In this document: piece by piece, positions 46,185-55,433 of the stretch | Layout of the letters: each line of letters opens with the position of its first letter | Numbering within the stretch: position 1 is the stretch's first letter | Origin: Pseudomonas maioricensis | GTDB lineage: Bacteria > Pseudomonadota > Gammaproteobacteria > Pseudomonadales > Pseudomonadaceae | Assembly (NCBI RefSeq): GCF_022790535.1 | Contig: NZ_LOHG01000001.1 | Coordinates: 32,888 to 96,887 of the forward strand | Length of the DNA stretch: 64,000 bases | Direction: 5' to 3' | Notes under the pieces: model-generated | Told to the model about the DNA's origin: nothing | Databases searched by the model: none | The model's input: the letters and a program-made list of their open reading frames with translations, nothing else | Made by a program: the position numbers and the translations under genes

Positions 46185-48521
46185 TCAAACAATCCGTGCC
46201 GAATCAGCCGAACGCTCCAGTTTGATCGCCACGAACTTCGAGGTTGGCGTGCTGCTGCCATCGCCGACGCTTTCCAGCGGTACCAGCGGGTTGACCTCTG
46301 GGTAGTAAGCCGCAGCTTGTCCTGCTGGGATGTCGAAAGCCAGCAAGGTGAAGTTCTTCACGCGACGCTCGCGGCCATCACCCCAGATCGAAATCAGATC
46401 GACCTTTTGCCCTGGCTGGTAGCCCAGACGGACGATATCGGCCTCGTTGACGAACACCACGTCACGCTGACCTTTCACGCCGCGATAACGGTCGTCCAGG
46501 CCATAAATAGTGGTGTTGTACTGATCGTGGGAGCGCATGGATTGCATGATCAGATCCGGCTCCTGACCCGTGGAGCGCACGCTGGCGTGTATCAGATCAA
46601 GCGGCAGCATGTTGGGCTTGAAGTTGGCGCGTTCGCTCGCGGTGTTCCAGCGACGGGCACCTGCGGCGTTGCCCAAGTAGAAGCCACCTGGATGTTCAAG
46701 GCGCTGATTGAAGTCTTTGAAGCCAGGAATGGTGTCGGCGATCAGCTCACGGATGCGGTTGTAATCTTCCACCAGCCACAGCCAGTCAACCGGCTGCTTG
46801 CCCAGAGTCGCGTTGGCGATGCCAGCGAGAATCGCAGGCTCTGAACGCATGTGGCGAGACGACGGTTGCAGCTGGCCATTGGAGGCGTGAACCATGCTGA
46901 AGGAGTCTTCCACGGTCACCGCTTGCGGGCCGTTTGCCTGGATATCGATGTCGGTACGACCGAAGCACGGCAGGATCAGCGCTTCTTTACCGTGGCTCAG
47001 GTGGCTGCGGTTCAGTTTGGTGCTGATCTGCACGGTCAGGTCGCAGTTGCTGAGGGCGGCAACGGTGCGGGCACTGTCCGGCGTAGCCTGGGCGAAGTTA
47101 CCACCCAGTGCGATGAAGACTTTGGCGCGGCCTTCGGCCATGGCGTGGATGGCTTCCACCACGTTATGACCGTTTTCACGTGGGACTTTGAACTGGAAGC
47201 GACGCTCCAGCGCATCAAGGAAGAACGCCGGTGGGCGTTCGTTGATGCCCATGGTGCGGTCGCCCTGCACGTTACTGTGACCGCGCACAGGGCACAGGCC
47301 TGCACCCGGACGGCCGATATTGCCACGCAGCAGCATCAGGTTAGCGATTTCCTGAATCGTCGCGACCGAATGGCGGTGCTGGGTGATGCCCATCGCCCAG
47401 CACATGATGACGTTCTTGCCCTTGAGGTACATGCGCGCGGATTTTTCGATATCCACCAGCGTCAGGCCAGACTGCTCGACGATCTTTTCCCATGGGGTGT
47501 CGTCGATAGTCGCCAGGTAGTCGAGCACGCCTTGGGTGTGTTCGTTCAGGAACGCGTGGTCGAATACCGACGGCTCGTTGGCCGCTTGTGCATCGCGCTC
47601 CCATTGCAGCAGGAACTTGGCCATGCCGCGCAGCAGCGCCATGTCGCCACCCAGTGCCGGGCGGAAGTAGGCCGTGTTGGTCGGACGGTCACCGTTGGTG
47701 AGCATCTCGATCGGATGTTGTGGATGCTGGAAGCGCTCCAGACCGCGCTCTTTCAACGGGTTGACGCACACCACCTGAGCACCGCGCTGAACGGCTTCAC
47801 GCAGCGGTTCGAGCATGCGCGGGTGGTTGGTGCCTGGGTTCTGACCCCAGACGAAAATCGCATCGGCGTGCTCGAAGTCGTCGAAGGTCACGGTACCCTT
47901 GCCGACGCCGACACTCTGCGACAGCGCAACGCCGCTGGCCTCGTGGCACATGTTCGAGCAGTCAGGGAAGTTGTTGGTGCCGTACGCACGAACGAACAGC
48001 TGGTACAGATAAGCGGCTTCGTTACTGGCCCGTCCCGAGGTATAAAACTCGGCCATGTTCGGGTTTGGCAGCGCTTTAAGGTGTTTGGCGATCAGGGCGA
48101 ACGAATCGTCCCAGCTGATCGGCTTGTAGCGATCGGTTTCAGCGTCATACACCATCGGCTCGGTCAGACGGCCCTGATATTCCAGCCAATAGTCACTTTG
48201 TTCACGCAGGGCGCTGACGCTGTAGCGGGCGAAAAATGAAGGGTCTACGCGACGCTTGGTCGCTTCCCAGTTCACGGCTTTGGCGCCGTTTTCGCAGAAT
48301 TTGACCATGCCGCTTTCCGGCGAATCACCCCATGCACAGCCCGGGCAGTCAAAGCCGCCGTTCTGGTTGGTTTTGAGCATCATGCGCAGGTTTTTCAGTG
48401 CGTTGTCGCTGGTCAACCAGGCATGAGTCACGCTGATCAGTGCGCCCCATCCGCCAGCGGCACCTTTATAGGGCTTGTAGCGCGGGGTAGGTTTGAGGTC
48501 GGCTTCTTTATGCAGGCTCAT
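46185..48521 (-). CDS. FdhF/YdeP family molybdopterin oxidoreductase
   Basis: A 778-residue molybdopterin-guanine-dinucleotide enzyme related to formate dehydrogenase H. It has the N-terminal NGGFDCPGCAWGDSPESG block, where a Cys rather than a four-cysteine Fe-S cluster motif is seen, FTSGRASNEAAYLYQLFVRA, NMCHEASGVALSQSVGVGKG and the cofactor segment VWGQNPGTNHPR. No in-frame TGA for selenocysteine occurs. YdeP-type proteins are linked to acid resistance in E. coli; the substrate is not established. It overlaps fdhD by 4 bases, which supports need of FdhD sulfuration of the cofactor. Confidence 0.9.
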   Translation of the reverse strand: MSLHKEADLKPTPRYKPYKGAAGGWGALISVTHAWLTSDNALKNLRMMLKTNQNGGFDCPGCAWGDSPESGMVKFCENGAKAVNWEATKRRVDPSFFARYSVSALREQSDYWLEYQGRLTEPMVYDAETDRYKPISWDDSFALIAKHLKALPNPNMAEFYTSGRASNEAAYLYQLFVRAYGTNNFPDCSNMCHEASGVALSQSVGVGKGTVTFDDFEHADAIFVWGQNPGTNHPRMLEPLREAVQRGAQVVCVNPLKERGLERFQHPQHPIEMLTNGDRPTNTAYFRPALGGDMALLRGMAKFLLQWERDAQAANEPSVFDHAFLNEHTQGVLDYLATIDDTPWEKIVEQSGLTLVDIEKSARMYLKGKNVIMCWAMGITQHRHSVATIQEIANLMLLRGNIGRPGAGLCPVRGHSNVQGDRTMGINERPPAFFLDALERRFQFKVPRENGHNVVEAIHAMAEGRAKVFIALGGNFAQATPDSARTVAALSNCDLTVQISTKLNRSHLSHGKEALILPCFGRTDIDIQANGPQAVTVEDSFSMVHASNGQLQPSSRHMRSEPAILAGIANATLGKQPVDWLWLVEDYNRIRELIADTIPGFKDFNQRLEHPGGFYLGNAAGARRWNTASERANFKPNMLPLDLIHASVRSTGQEPDLIMQSMRSHDQYNTTIYGLDDRYRGVKGQRDVVFVNEADIVRLGYQPGQKVDLISIWGDGRERRVKNFTLLAFDIPAGQAAAYYPEVNPLVPLESVGDGSSTPTSKFVAIKLERSADSARIV

Positions 48522-49381
48522 GCTTGATTCTCCATCACGGGACTGTAAACCCGCGGCGCACTGTGTTGCGGCAGGTGAATTAGGTTCAGGTTATGACGAC
48601 GTGCCCATTGCAAGGCCAGGCCGGTAGGCGAGGACAAGCTGACCAGCGTCTGGATACCCGCGCGCAGCACTTTCTGGATCAGCTCCAGACTGCAACGGCT
48701 GGTGACGATGGCGAGGCCGCCGATTATTGGAATTTCCTGACGCACAAGGGCGCCGATCAGCTTATCCAGGGCGTTGTGTCGACCGATGTCTTCCCGGCCC
48801 AACAGCAATTTCCCCTGGTTATCCATGAAGACCGCTGCGTGTACTGCACCGCAGTGACGACCCAGCGGCTGGAATTCACCAATCCGCTGACGCAAGCCTT
48901 CAAGCCACTCGATGGGCGGCAAAGGCGCCCCCGGTAAAACGTCCAGTTCAGGCAGTGCCTGTTCAACGGCTTCGACGCCGCACAAACCGCAGCCACTGGT
49001 GCCCGCCATCTGCCGACGTTGTTGCTTCAGATCCCAGAACGCACGGCTGGCGATCTCGACTTCTGCCTGTTGAGCAGAACCGCAGCCGCTGAGCTTGATG
49101 TCGTAGATCTCATCCGGTGAGGCAATGATGCCGCTGCCCAGACTGAAACCAACGACAAAGTCCTCCAGGTCAGTCGGCGAGACCAACATGACTGCCTGGC
49201 TGATGCCGTTATAGGCAATGGCCAAGGCTACTTCTTCGGCTAGATCGGCAGGCGCCAATACATCGCGTTCGAGGTTGGAGTAGCTGTAGGACTGGCTTGC
49301 GGCGGGCGCGGGCGATTGTTCTGCGGGCGCCGTACTGACCGTTCGCTTGGCGTGCATGGGAACGTACCGGCAGAGTGACAT
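48518..49381 (-). CDS. fdhD: Formate dehydrogenase accessory sulfurtransferase FdhD
   Basis: A 287-residue protein that passes sulfur from a cysteine desulfurase to the molybdenum cofactor. The Cys loop TSGCGLCGVEAVEQAL contains the active C-G-L-C-G, and HCGAVHAAVFMDNQG, REDIGRHNALDKLIG are conserved. The first ATG (49381) has only a weak ribosome site and an in-frame ATG at 49357 (MHAKRTVS) is an alternative start. It overlaps the downstream oxidoreductase gene and likely serves it directly. A LysR gene lies just upstream on the same strand. Confidence 0.93.
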   Translation of the reverse strand: MSLCRYVPMHAKRTVSTAPAEQSPAPAASQSYSYSNLERDVLAPADLAEEVALAIAYNGISQAVMLVSPTDLEDFVVGFSLGSGIIASPDEIYDIKLSGCGSAQQAEVEIASRAFWDLKQQRRQMAGTSGCGLCGVEAVEQALPELDVLPGAPLPPIEWLEGLRQRIGEFQPLGRHCGAVHAAVFMDNQGKLLLGREDIGRHNALDKLIGALVRQEIPIIGGLAIVTSRCSLELIQKVLRAGIQTLVSLSSPTGLALQWARRHNLNLIHLPQHSAPRVYSPVMENQA

Positions 49382-49451
49382 CTCACAAGACTAGGCCTCT
49401 TGTCGGATATCGTCTAATCGCTAGTTCCAATGCGCTGATAGATGACGTCGA

Positions 49452-50339
49452 TCAATGTTTTCCGTTGAGTTTCTGGTAGAGCGCAAAACACGCTTCAGCC
49501 AGCACTGACCGGGGCGCACCCCGCCGCATGATCATGCCCAGGCGCGCCATTGTGCGGGCATCGTCAATGGGTTGCAGGCGCAGGTCCTCGGTCAGGTTTT
49601 CCAGTTCACCCTCCAGCGGCATGATCGCGCAGCAGAAACCGCCGTGAACGGCCTGAAGTAACTGATGAACGGCATCGGTCTGTAGCAGCGGATTGAACTG
49701 CAGACCACGGCTGTGGAAGTTGTGATCGATGGACTGGCGGAAGTGCATACCGCTGGTCAGCAAACCCAGCGGCAGCGCTATCAGGTCTGCCCATGTCAGC
49801 GGCCGATCGCCAAAGGTGAAGTGGCGATGATCATAAAGCAGCCCCATGCGGGTTTCTGCCAGGGTCAGGGAATCGAAACGTTCGCTGTCCAGATGTTCCA
49901 TATAGGAAACGCCCAGATCAATGCGGTTGCTCGCCAGTTGCTCGAGTATCTGTTCGGAGCTCAGCGCTGACAGTTCGAAACGCAGGTTAGGGTGGCTTTC
50001 GTGCAACAGCCTCAATAATGGCAGCGGGTCAAAGCTCGACAACGGTACTACGCCCATGCGCAGGGTGCCGACGAGATTGCCCCGGCAGGCGGCTGCTTCT
50101 GCCTGCAAGCCGTCATAAGCGGCCAACACCGTGCGTGCCCACGCCAGAACGCGTTCGCCCGGGGCAGTAAAACCCTCAAAGCGCTGCCCGCGAACGACCA
50201 GTGGCAGCTCAAGTTCTTCTTCCAGATTGCGCAAACGCATCGACAGGGTCGGTTGGGTGATATTGCAACGTGCGGCGGCCTGGCCAAAATGCCTCGTTTC
50301 ATCGAGGGCGATCAGGAATTTGAGTTGTTTGATGTCCAT
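49452..50339 (-). CDS. LysR family transcriptional regulator
   Basis: A 295-residue regulator. The N-terminal helix-turn-helix is MDIKQLKFLIALDETRHFGQ followed by AAARCNITQPTLSMRLRNLE, and a type 2 periplasmic-binding-like sensor domain occupies residues 90-290. The ATG at 50339 has GGAG upstream; a longer frame adds six residues. It lies 70 bases upstream of fdhD on the same strand and divergent from the BON-LysM gene, so either could be a target. Its effector is unknown. Confidence 0.9.
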   Translation of the reverse strand: MDIKQLKFLIALDETRHFGQAAARCNITQPTLSMRLRNLEEELELPLVVRGQRFEGFTAPGERVLAWARTVLAAYDGLQAEAAACRGNLVGTLRMGVVPLSSFDPLPLLRLLHESHPNLRFELSALSSEQILEQLASNRIDLGVSYMEHLDSERFDSLTLAETRMGLLYDHRHFTFGDRPLTWADLIALPLGLLTSGMHFRQSIDHNFHSRGLQFNPLLQTDAVHQLLQAVHGGFCCAIMPLEGELENLTEDLRLQPIDDARTMARLGMIMRRGAPRSVLAEACFALYQKLNGKH

Positions 50340-50490
50340 ATTCGCTCCGTTGGGCACAGCAAGCGCGTGATTCTAGCCTGTTGATGTGTCGGATGGGCGG
50401 TCGGCTGCCGGTCGGACGTTGGTTCCTGGGGGCTCGTTACGACTAACCTTGTCTGTTGGGTCCGACAATAACAATCAAGGAGAACCACAC

Positions 50491-50940
50491 ATGAGCATTT
50501 TCAGTTTCCTGAAAGAGGCCGGGGAAAAGATCCTCGACGCAATTACGCCTGGCGATGCGAATGCCTCAGGCGAGGCGCTCAAGAAGCACATTTCAGATGT
50601 CGGCTTAGGCAACCCTAATGTCCATACCACCGTGGAAGGCAGCAAGGTTACGGTCACCGGCGAGGTTGCCAGTCAGGAAGAGAGGGAAAAAATCCTGCTG
50701 ACAGTGGGCAATATCAAGGGTGTGGAAACGGTCGATGACCAGATGACCATCACTGCAGGTAACGCGGCGGCTACTCAGGCGAAATTCGTTACCGTCGAAA
50801 AAGGCGACACCCTGAGCGCCATATCCAAACGGGTCTACGGTGACCCGAATAAGTATCAGAAGATCTTCGAGGCCAATAAACCGATGCTCAAGGATGTGGA
50901 CAAGATCTATCCGGGGCAGCAGTTGCGAATTCCTGAATAG
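50491..50940 (+). CDS. BON-LysM protein (LysM / Kbp family)
   Basis: A 149-residue protein with an N-terminal segment MSIFSFLKEAGEKILDAITP, a BON domain (about residues 25-90, VHTTVEGSKVTVTGEVASQE) and a LysM domain (residues 98-148, VEKGDTLSAISKRVYGDPNK). This is the arrangement of E. coli YgaU/Kbp, a potassium-binding protein, and of Pseudomonas LysM-domain proteins. There is no signal peptide. AAGGAG precedes the ATG at 50491; the longer frame upstream is not needed. Confidence 0.88.
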   Translation: MSIFSFLKEAGEKILDAITPGDANASGEALKKHISDVGLGNPNVHTTVEGSKVTVTGEVASQEEREKILLTVGNIKGVETVDDQMTITAGNAAATQAKFVTVEKGDTLSAISKRVYGDPNKYQKIFEANKPMLKDVDKIYPGQQLRIPE

Positions 50941-50963
50941 TTGATGTTGTGCGTTTGAACGCT

Positions 50964-51029
50964 TTCGCGGGCAAGCCTTGCTCCAACAGATATCGGTGAT
51001 CCCTGTTGGAGCGAGGCTTGCCCGCGAAG
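50964..51029. repeat. REP pair, family B, arms facing outward
   Basis: TTCGCGGGCAAGCCTTGCTC and GAGCGAGGCTTGCCCGCGAA form inverted arms with only 10-15 bases between; the orientation is opposite to most pairs here. It lies between convergent kbp-like and yrfG genes. Confidence 0.85.
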
Positions 51030-51048
51030 GCGTATGGAGTGGCAATGA

Positions 51049-51711
51049 CTACAACCCCTCAATCAACTCCCGATAATCCTTCACAGCTGCAAACTCTTCG
51101 GTGTCTTTCGGCCCTTTCTGGCTGTTCGGTTCGCTGACCGCAAGCAAATGGCCGATGCCGAAGGTGCGGGCGCTGCGCAGGATCGGCAGGGTGTCGTCGA
51201 TAAACAGACTGCGCGCCGGGTCGAAGGCGATGTCGGCCTGAAGTGCGTCCCAGAAGTGCGGACTTTCCTTGGGGAAGCCGTAGTCGTGGGAACTGATCAG
51301 GCGTTCAAAGTAAGGCGCCAGCTCGATGCGCTCCATTTTCAACGACAGCGAATCGCGATGGGCGTTGGTAATCATGATCACGCGCTTGCCTGCCTGCTTG
51401 ATCGCGGCGAGGAATGTTTCGGCGTCAGGGCGCAGGGCAATCAGGTCGGCGGTTTCCAGCTTGAGGTCGCGTACTGACAACTTCAGCTCGGCGCTCCAGT
51501 AGTCCAGGCAGTACCAATTAAGTGTGCCGGCATTTTTTTCAAACAGCGGCTTCATCTCCAGCAACGCCATCGCCAGGCTGACGCCATGCAGCTCGGCATA
51601 GCGCTGCGGCAAATGCTGCAGCCAGAAATGCTCGTCGTAATGAAGGTCGAGCAGGGTCCCGTCCATATCAAGCAGAACGGTATCGATGTCGCGCCAGGGC
51701 ATGGAAGGCAT
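51049..51711 (-). CDS. yrfG: GMP/IMP nucleotidase YrfG
   Basis: A 220-residue HAD-superfamily phosphatase with motif I LLDMDGTLLDLHYD, motif II in VIMITNAHRDSL and motif IV in SLFIDDTLPILRSA. E. coli YrfG hydrolyses GMP and IMP. It is divergent from nudE, as in Enterobacteria and other Pseudomonas, with 99 bases between them containing both promoters. Confidence 0.9.
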   Translation of the reverse strand: MPSMPWRDIDTVLLDMDGTLLDLHYDEHFWLQHLPQRYAELHGVSLAMALLEMKPLFEKNAGTLNWYCLDYWSAELKLSVRDLKLETADLIALRPDAETFLAAIKQAGKRVIMITNAHRDSLSLKMERIELAPYFERLISSHDYGFPKESPHFWDALQADIAFDPARSLFIDDTLPILRSARTFGIGHLLAVSEPNSQKGPKDTEEFAAVKDYRELIEGL

Positions 51712-51810
51712 TCAAGTCTCGCAAGGTATAGATGGGTGACGTCAGCATATCCGAGACAGACAATCGGAAAAGCCACGGTATAGTAACCCGTCCACGCAAA
51801 GGAGCCTGTC

Positions 51811-52377
51811 ATGCGCCAGAAACCCACCGTACTTGCTCGCGAAATCGTCGCCAGTAGCCGTCTGTTCCGTGTTGAGGAGTTGCAACTGCGCTTCGCCAAC
51901 GGCGTTGAGCGTACCTATGAGCGATTGGTGGGGCGTGGCAATGGCTATGGCGCGGTAATGATCGTTGCAATGCTCGATGCTGATCATGCGCTCTTGATCG
52001 AGGAGTACTGCGGAGGCACAGATGAGTACGAGCTGTCTTTGCCCAAAGGGCTTATCGAGCCTGGCGAAGACGTGCTAGCTGCCGCCAATCGTGAACTCAA
52101 GGAAGAGGCGGGTTATGGCGCTCGGCAGTTGGAGCACCTGACCGAGCTTTCCCTGTCGCCTGGCTACATGAGCCAGAAAATCCAGGTGGTACTGGCCTCC
52201 GATCTTTACGAAGAGCGTCTGGAAGGCGATGAACCGGAGCCGATGCGTGTGGATAAAGTGAATCTGCGCGAGCTGTCGAGCCTGATCGAGCACCCGCAAT
52301 TCAGTGAAGGCCGTGCTCTTGCTGCGCTCTACCTGGCGCGGGATTTGTTGACCCAACGTGGACTGTTTTTGCCATGA
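51811..52377 (+). CDS. nudE: ADP compounds hydrolase NudE
   Basis: A 188-residue Nudix hydrolase acting on ADP-ribose, NADH and diadenosine compounds. The Nudix box GLIEPGEDVLAAANRELKEE followed by AGYGARQLEH is complete. The N-terminus MRQKPTVLAREIVASSRLFR is typical of NudE. Its stop overlaps the cysQ start (ATGA). An AAAGGAG site precedes the ATG. Confidence 0.93.
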   Translation: MRQKPTVLAREIVASSRLFRVEELQLRFANGVERTYERLVGRGNGYGAVMIVAMLDADHALLIEEYCGGTDEYELSLPKGLIEPGEDVLAAANRELKEEAGYGARQLEHLTELSLSPGYMSQKIQVVLASDLYEERLEGDEPEPMRVDKVNLRELSSLIEHPQFSEGRALAALYLARDLLTQRGLFLP

Positions 52378-53216
52378 CCGATGTTTTCAACGACCTGCCG
52401 CACCCGCTCCTGGAACCTGTAATCAAGCTTGCCCGTCTCGCCGGGGAAGTCATCTTGCCGCACTGGCGCGCCAATGTGACGGTCACCTCAAAGGCGGATG
52501 ATTCGCCTGTCACTGCGGCGGACATCGCTGCCCACCAGTTACTCGCTGAAGGCTTGCTGGCGCTGGCGCCGGATATTCATGTGTTGTCCGAAGAAGATGC
52601 CGATATCCCGCTGAGCGAACGCGCGAAGTGGGAGCGCTGGTGGCTCGTTGATCCGCTGGACGGTACCAAGGAGTTTATTTCCGGCAGTGAAGAGTTCACC
52701 GTAAACGTCGCCCTCATAGAGCATGGCCGTGTCGTGTTTGGTGTGGTTTCGATGCCGACCAATAACCGCTGCTACTTTGGAGGCGCTGGATTGGGCGCGT
52801 GGCGCAGTGATGACGATGATCACCTCACACCAATCAGCGTGCGTCAGGAGCCGGGCGCTGGTCATGACTTCACCGTAGTCGCCAGCCGCCGTCACACCAG
52901 CCCTGAGCAAGAGCGCCTGCTGGCCGGTTTGTCTGCTGCGGTCGGACATCTGCATTTGACCAATATCGGTAGCTCGTTGAAGTTCTGCCTGTTGGCCGAA
53001 GGCGCTGCCGATTGCTATCCCCGGCTGGCACCGACATCGCAGTGGGATACCGCTGCCGCGCAAGGCGTGCTGGAAGGTGCAGGCGGAGAAGTGCTCGAAT
53101 TGTCGGGTGAGCCTTTTAGCTATCCGCCCCGTGAGTCGCTGCTTAATCCGTTCTTTTTGGCACTGCCTGCGGGTGCTGCCTGGCGTTCCGACTTGCTGGA
53201 ATTAGCGCGCTCCTGA
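52374..53216 (+). CDS. cysQ: 3'(2'),5'-bisphosphate nucleotidase CysQ
   Basis: A 280-residue Mg-dependent phosphatase of the inositol monophosphatase fold that turns over PAP formed in sulfate assimilation. The metal-binding motif WWLVDPLDGTKEFISG and the second motif PTSQWDTAAAQGVLE are intact, as is the early LSEEDADIP. It overlaps nudE by 4 bases, a conserved pairing. Confidence 0.94.
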   Translation: MTDVFNDLPHPLLEPVIKLARLAGEVILPHWRANVTVTSKADDSPVTAADIAAHQLLAEGLLALAPDIHVLSEEDADIPLSERAKWERWWLVDPLDGTKEFISGSEEFTVNVALIEHGRVVFGVVSMPTNNRCYFGGAGLGAWRSDDDDHLTPISVRQEPGAGHDFTVVASRRHTSPEQERLLAGLSAAVGHLHLTNIGSSLKFCLLAEGAADCYPRLAPTSQWDTAAAQGVLEGAGGEVLELSGEPFSYPPRESLLNPFFLALPAGAAWRSDLLELARS

Positions 53217-53271
53217 TTGCACATCCAACCTGTGTAGGCAATTGCAGCGGTGCCGCGTAGCAAACACAGAT

Positions 53272-53363
53272 CTGTAGGAGCGCACGAGCACCGCGAGGCC
53301 GCGATAGCGATGTACCAGACAGGACGCCATCGCTGCCTCGCGGTGCTCGTGAGCTCCTACAGA
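53272..53363. repeat. REP pair, family D (in the first of two tandem units)
   Basis: Arms based on GCGCACGAGCACCGCGAG enclose about 40 bases. The 5' flank (CGTAGCAAACACAGATCTG) and 3' flank (AGAAAAGCATTCCAATTCAG) resemble those of the next pair. Confidence 0.85.
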
Positions 53364-53452
53364 AAAGCATTCCAATTCAGGCAGTTGCATTTTGTTTGAT
53401 AGGAGATCTCCCGTCGTCCAGACACCGCGCTGTCGCGCAGCAAACACGGGCA

Positions 53453-53543
53453 CTGTAGGAGTGAGCTTGCTCGCGATTCGATTTCATGGTTGACGAATTT
53501 ATCGCATGAACTGACGCCATCGCGAGCAAGCTCACTCCTACAG
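53453..53543. repeat. REP pair, family A (in the second of two tandem units)
   Basis: Near-perfect arms GGAGTGAGCTTGCTCGCG. Flanks CGCAGCAAACACGGGCACTG and AGAAAAAGCATTTAGATTCA match those of the preceding pair. The 376-base gap between cysQ and the thioesterase gene consists of these two units. Confidence 0.9.
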
Positions 53544-53592
53544 AAAAAGCATTTAGATTCAGTTGGTTACGTGTTGTTTGATGAGGGCTTCG

Positions 53593-54069
53593 CTACCGAT
53601 GCAACACGAACTGCCCGACAAAACGCACCGCCTCCTGATCACTTCCTTGCGCACAGATCCGCGTTGGTAACGTCAATCGCGCCCGGCCGCGACGTTGATA
53701 AGTCGTGACGAACTTTTCCCAGACGGCTTCATCCGGCGCATCGCATATCGCCACCGCGTCTTCGCGAACCGGCAGGGGATAACTGATTTGCCCGTCCTGA
53801 ATCACGATGTGCCCATCTTCGATTCCGGCCTCTTTCAGGCGCACGTGCAACCAGCCCCAACCCGCCAAAACGGCGCCGCAGTAAAGGCTCCCGCCGAACA
53901 AAGTGCTTTTATGATTGATGTTCGGGCCGAGTGGTAAATGCAGCCGCAGTTGGTGATCCTGCCAACTCAAGACTTTCACCCCCATCGCCAGGGTGAGCGG
54001 GATGTCGTGATGCAGCACCTGTTCCAGTGCAGCGGCCTCTAGTGACATCTGGTTATCCTCAGGCTTCAT
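53593..54069 (-). CDS. YiiD C-terminal-type hotdog thioesterase
   Basis: A 158-residue thioesterase-like protein: LRLHLPLGPNINHKSTLFGG and the following SLYCGAVLAGWGWLHVRL match the YiiD C-terminal domain family. Its start overlaps the dctD stop by 4 bases, so it is co-transcribed with dctBD. Substrate is unknown; a link between a thioesterase and dicarboxylate sensing is not established. Confidence 0.85.
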   Translation of the reverse strand: MKPEDNQMSLEAAALEQVLHHDIPLTLAMGVKVLSWQDHQLRLHLPLGPNINHKSTLFGGSLYCGAVLAGWGWLHVRLKEAGIEDGHIVIQDGQISYPLPVREDAVAICDAPDEAVWEKFVTTYQRRGRARLTLPTRICAQGSDQEAVRFVGQFVLHR

Positions 54070-55433
54070 TCTTGCTCATCCGCGCCGCCGCCGAAGCTCA
54101 GGCCGTGTTTGCGCAGTTTGTCGTGCAGGGTTTTACGCGGCAGACCGAGCGCCTCCGCGAGGCTACGCACGGAGCTGTGCGGTCGCGTTAATTCAGCGGC
54201 GATCAAGGCGCGCTCGAAGCTTTCGACCTGTTCGCTGAGACCTCCGGTGATCGTTGGCACCACCGGCACTTCGTTACCTTCCAGAGCAAGCTCCAGGCCC
54301 AGAGCAAACCGCTCCGCAGCGTTTTGCAGCTCACGGACATTGCCCGGCCAGGTGTGGCGCAGCAACAGGGCGCGCTGCGCGGGCTGCAGTTCATGTTTGG
54401 GGAGTCCGTGGCGCATGCTCGCCGCGTCTGCATAGTGCTGAAACAGCATCAGCGCATCTTCGCCGCGCTCACGTAACGGCGGAATGCGCAGCGGTGCCAC
54501 ATTGAGTCGGTAATACAAGTCGGCCCGGAAACGACCTTGATCAGCGGCCTGACGCAAATCCTCTTTGGTAGCCGCTATCACACGGATATCCAGCGGAATT
54601 TGTTGATTGCCGCCCAGTCGCTCGACCATGCGCTCTTGCAACAGACGCAGCAGTTTTACCTGCACGTCCATACTCATGCTTTCGATTTCATCCAGGAACA
54701 GCGTGCCGCCATTGGCGAATTCGAACTTGCCGATACGGCGTTTCTGCGCCCCGGTAAACGCGCCAGGTTCGTGCCCGAACAGTTCGCTTTCGACCACAGA
54801 CTCGGCCAGCGCGCCGGCATTGATCGCGACAAACGGCCCGGTGCGGCGGTTTGACAAATCGTGCAGCGCCCGCGCCACGACCTCCTTGCCCGCGCCGGTT
54901 TCCCCAAGGATCAGCACGTCGGCTTTGGTTGCGGCCAAGGCTCCGATTTGCTGACGCAAGCGCAACATGGGCGCGGACTGTCCGACCAGTCGTGCGCTCA
55001 ATTGCTGCCGGTCGCTCAATGCCAGCCGCAGGCTGCGGTTGTCCAGCACCAGACGGCGCAAAGCCAGCGCGCGACGCACACTGTCCAGCAACGCGTCGCT
55101 GGCAAAAGGTTTTTCCAGAAAGTCGTAAGCCCCGGCGCGCATCGCCTGCACGGCCAGCGGTACATCGCCGTGGCCGGTAATCAACAGGACCGGTAATTCC
55201 GGATCCCTGCCATGCAGGTCGCTCAACAGCTCAAGGCCATCCATCCCTGGCATACGAATGTCGCTGACTACTACGCCGGGCCAGTCACGTTCGATGCGTG
55301 CCGCGAGGCCGTTGGCTTCCGGCAGGGTCAGGACTTTCAGCCCGGCGAGATCCAGCGTCTGGCTCAAGGCTTGACGCAGGTGCGGGTCGTCGTCGATCAG
55401 CACTACCTGGATCTGGCTGTCGATGGCGGTCAT
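54066..55433 (-). CDS. dctD: Sigma-54-dependent response regulator DctD
   Basis: A 455-residue NtrC-family activator. Receiver domain (10-125) with phospho-acceptor Asp in VVVSDIRMPGMDG; AAA+ domain (about 150-380) with Walker A GETGAGKEVVARAL and the sigma-54 contact loop GAFTGA; C-terminal Fis-type helix-turn-helix (VRSLAEALGLPRKTLHDKLR). It overlaps dctB by 4 bases. It resembles the regulator of C4-dicarboxylate uptake, but no DctA or DctPQM transporter is in the window. Confidence 0.92.
   Translation of the reverse strand: MTAIDSQIQVVLIDDDPHLRQALSQTLDLAGLKVLTLPEANGLAARIERDWPGVVVSDIRMPGMDGLELLSDLHGRDPELPVLLITGHGDVPLAVQAMRAGAYDFLEKPFASDALLDSVRRALALRRLVLDNRSLRLALSDRQQLSARLVGQSAPMLRLRQQIGALAATKADVLILGETGAGKEVVARALHDLSNRRTGPFVAINAGALAESVVESELFGHEPGAFTGAQKRRIGKFEFANGGTLFLDEIESMSMDVQVKLLRLLQERMVERLGGNQQIPLDIRVIAATKEDLRQAADQGRFRADLYYRLNVAPLRIPPLRERGEDALMLFQHYADAASMRHGLPKHELQPAQRALLLRHTWPGNVRELQNAAERFALGLELALEGNEVPVVPTITGGLSEQVESFERALIAAELTRPHSSVRSLAEALGLPRKTLHDKLRKHGLSFGGGADEQE

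Noticed and set aside
46851..48239. Plus-strand open frame opposite the molybdopterin oxidoreductase
   Set aside because: Antisense shadow with no motif and no start signal.
46185..48521. Selenocysteine-containing formate dehydrogenase
   Set aside because: The frame has no in-frame TGA; the conserved position region shows cysteine (CPGC).
53272..53543. Possible CRISPR-like repeat-spacer array
   Set aside because: The repeats are inverted pairs, not direct repeats with uniform spacers, and no cas genes are present; they are REP elements.
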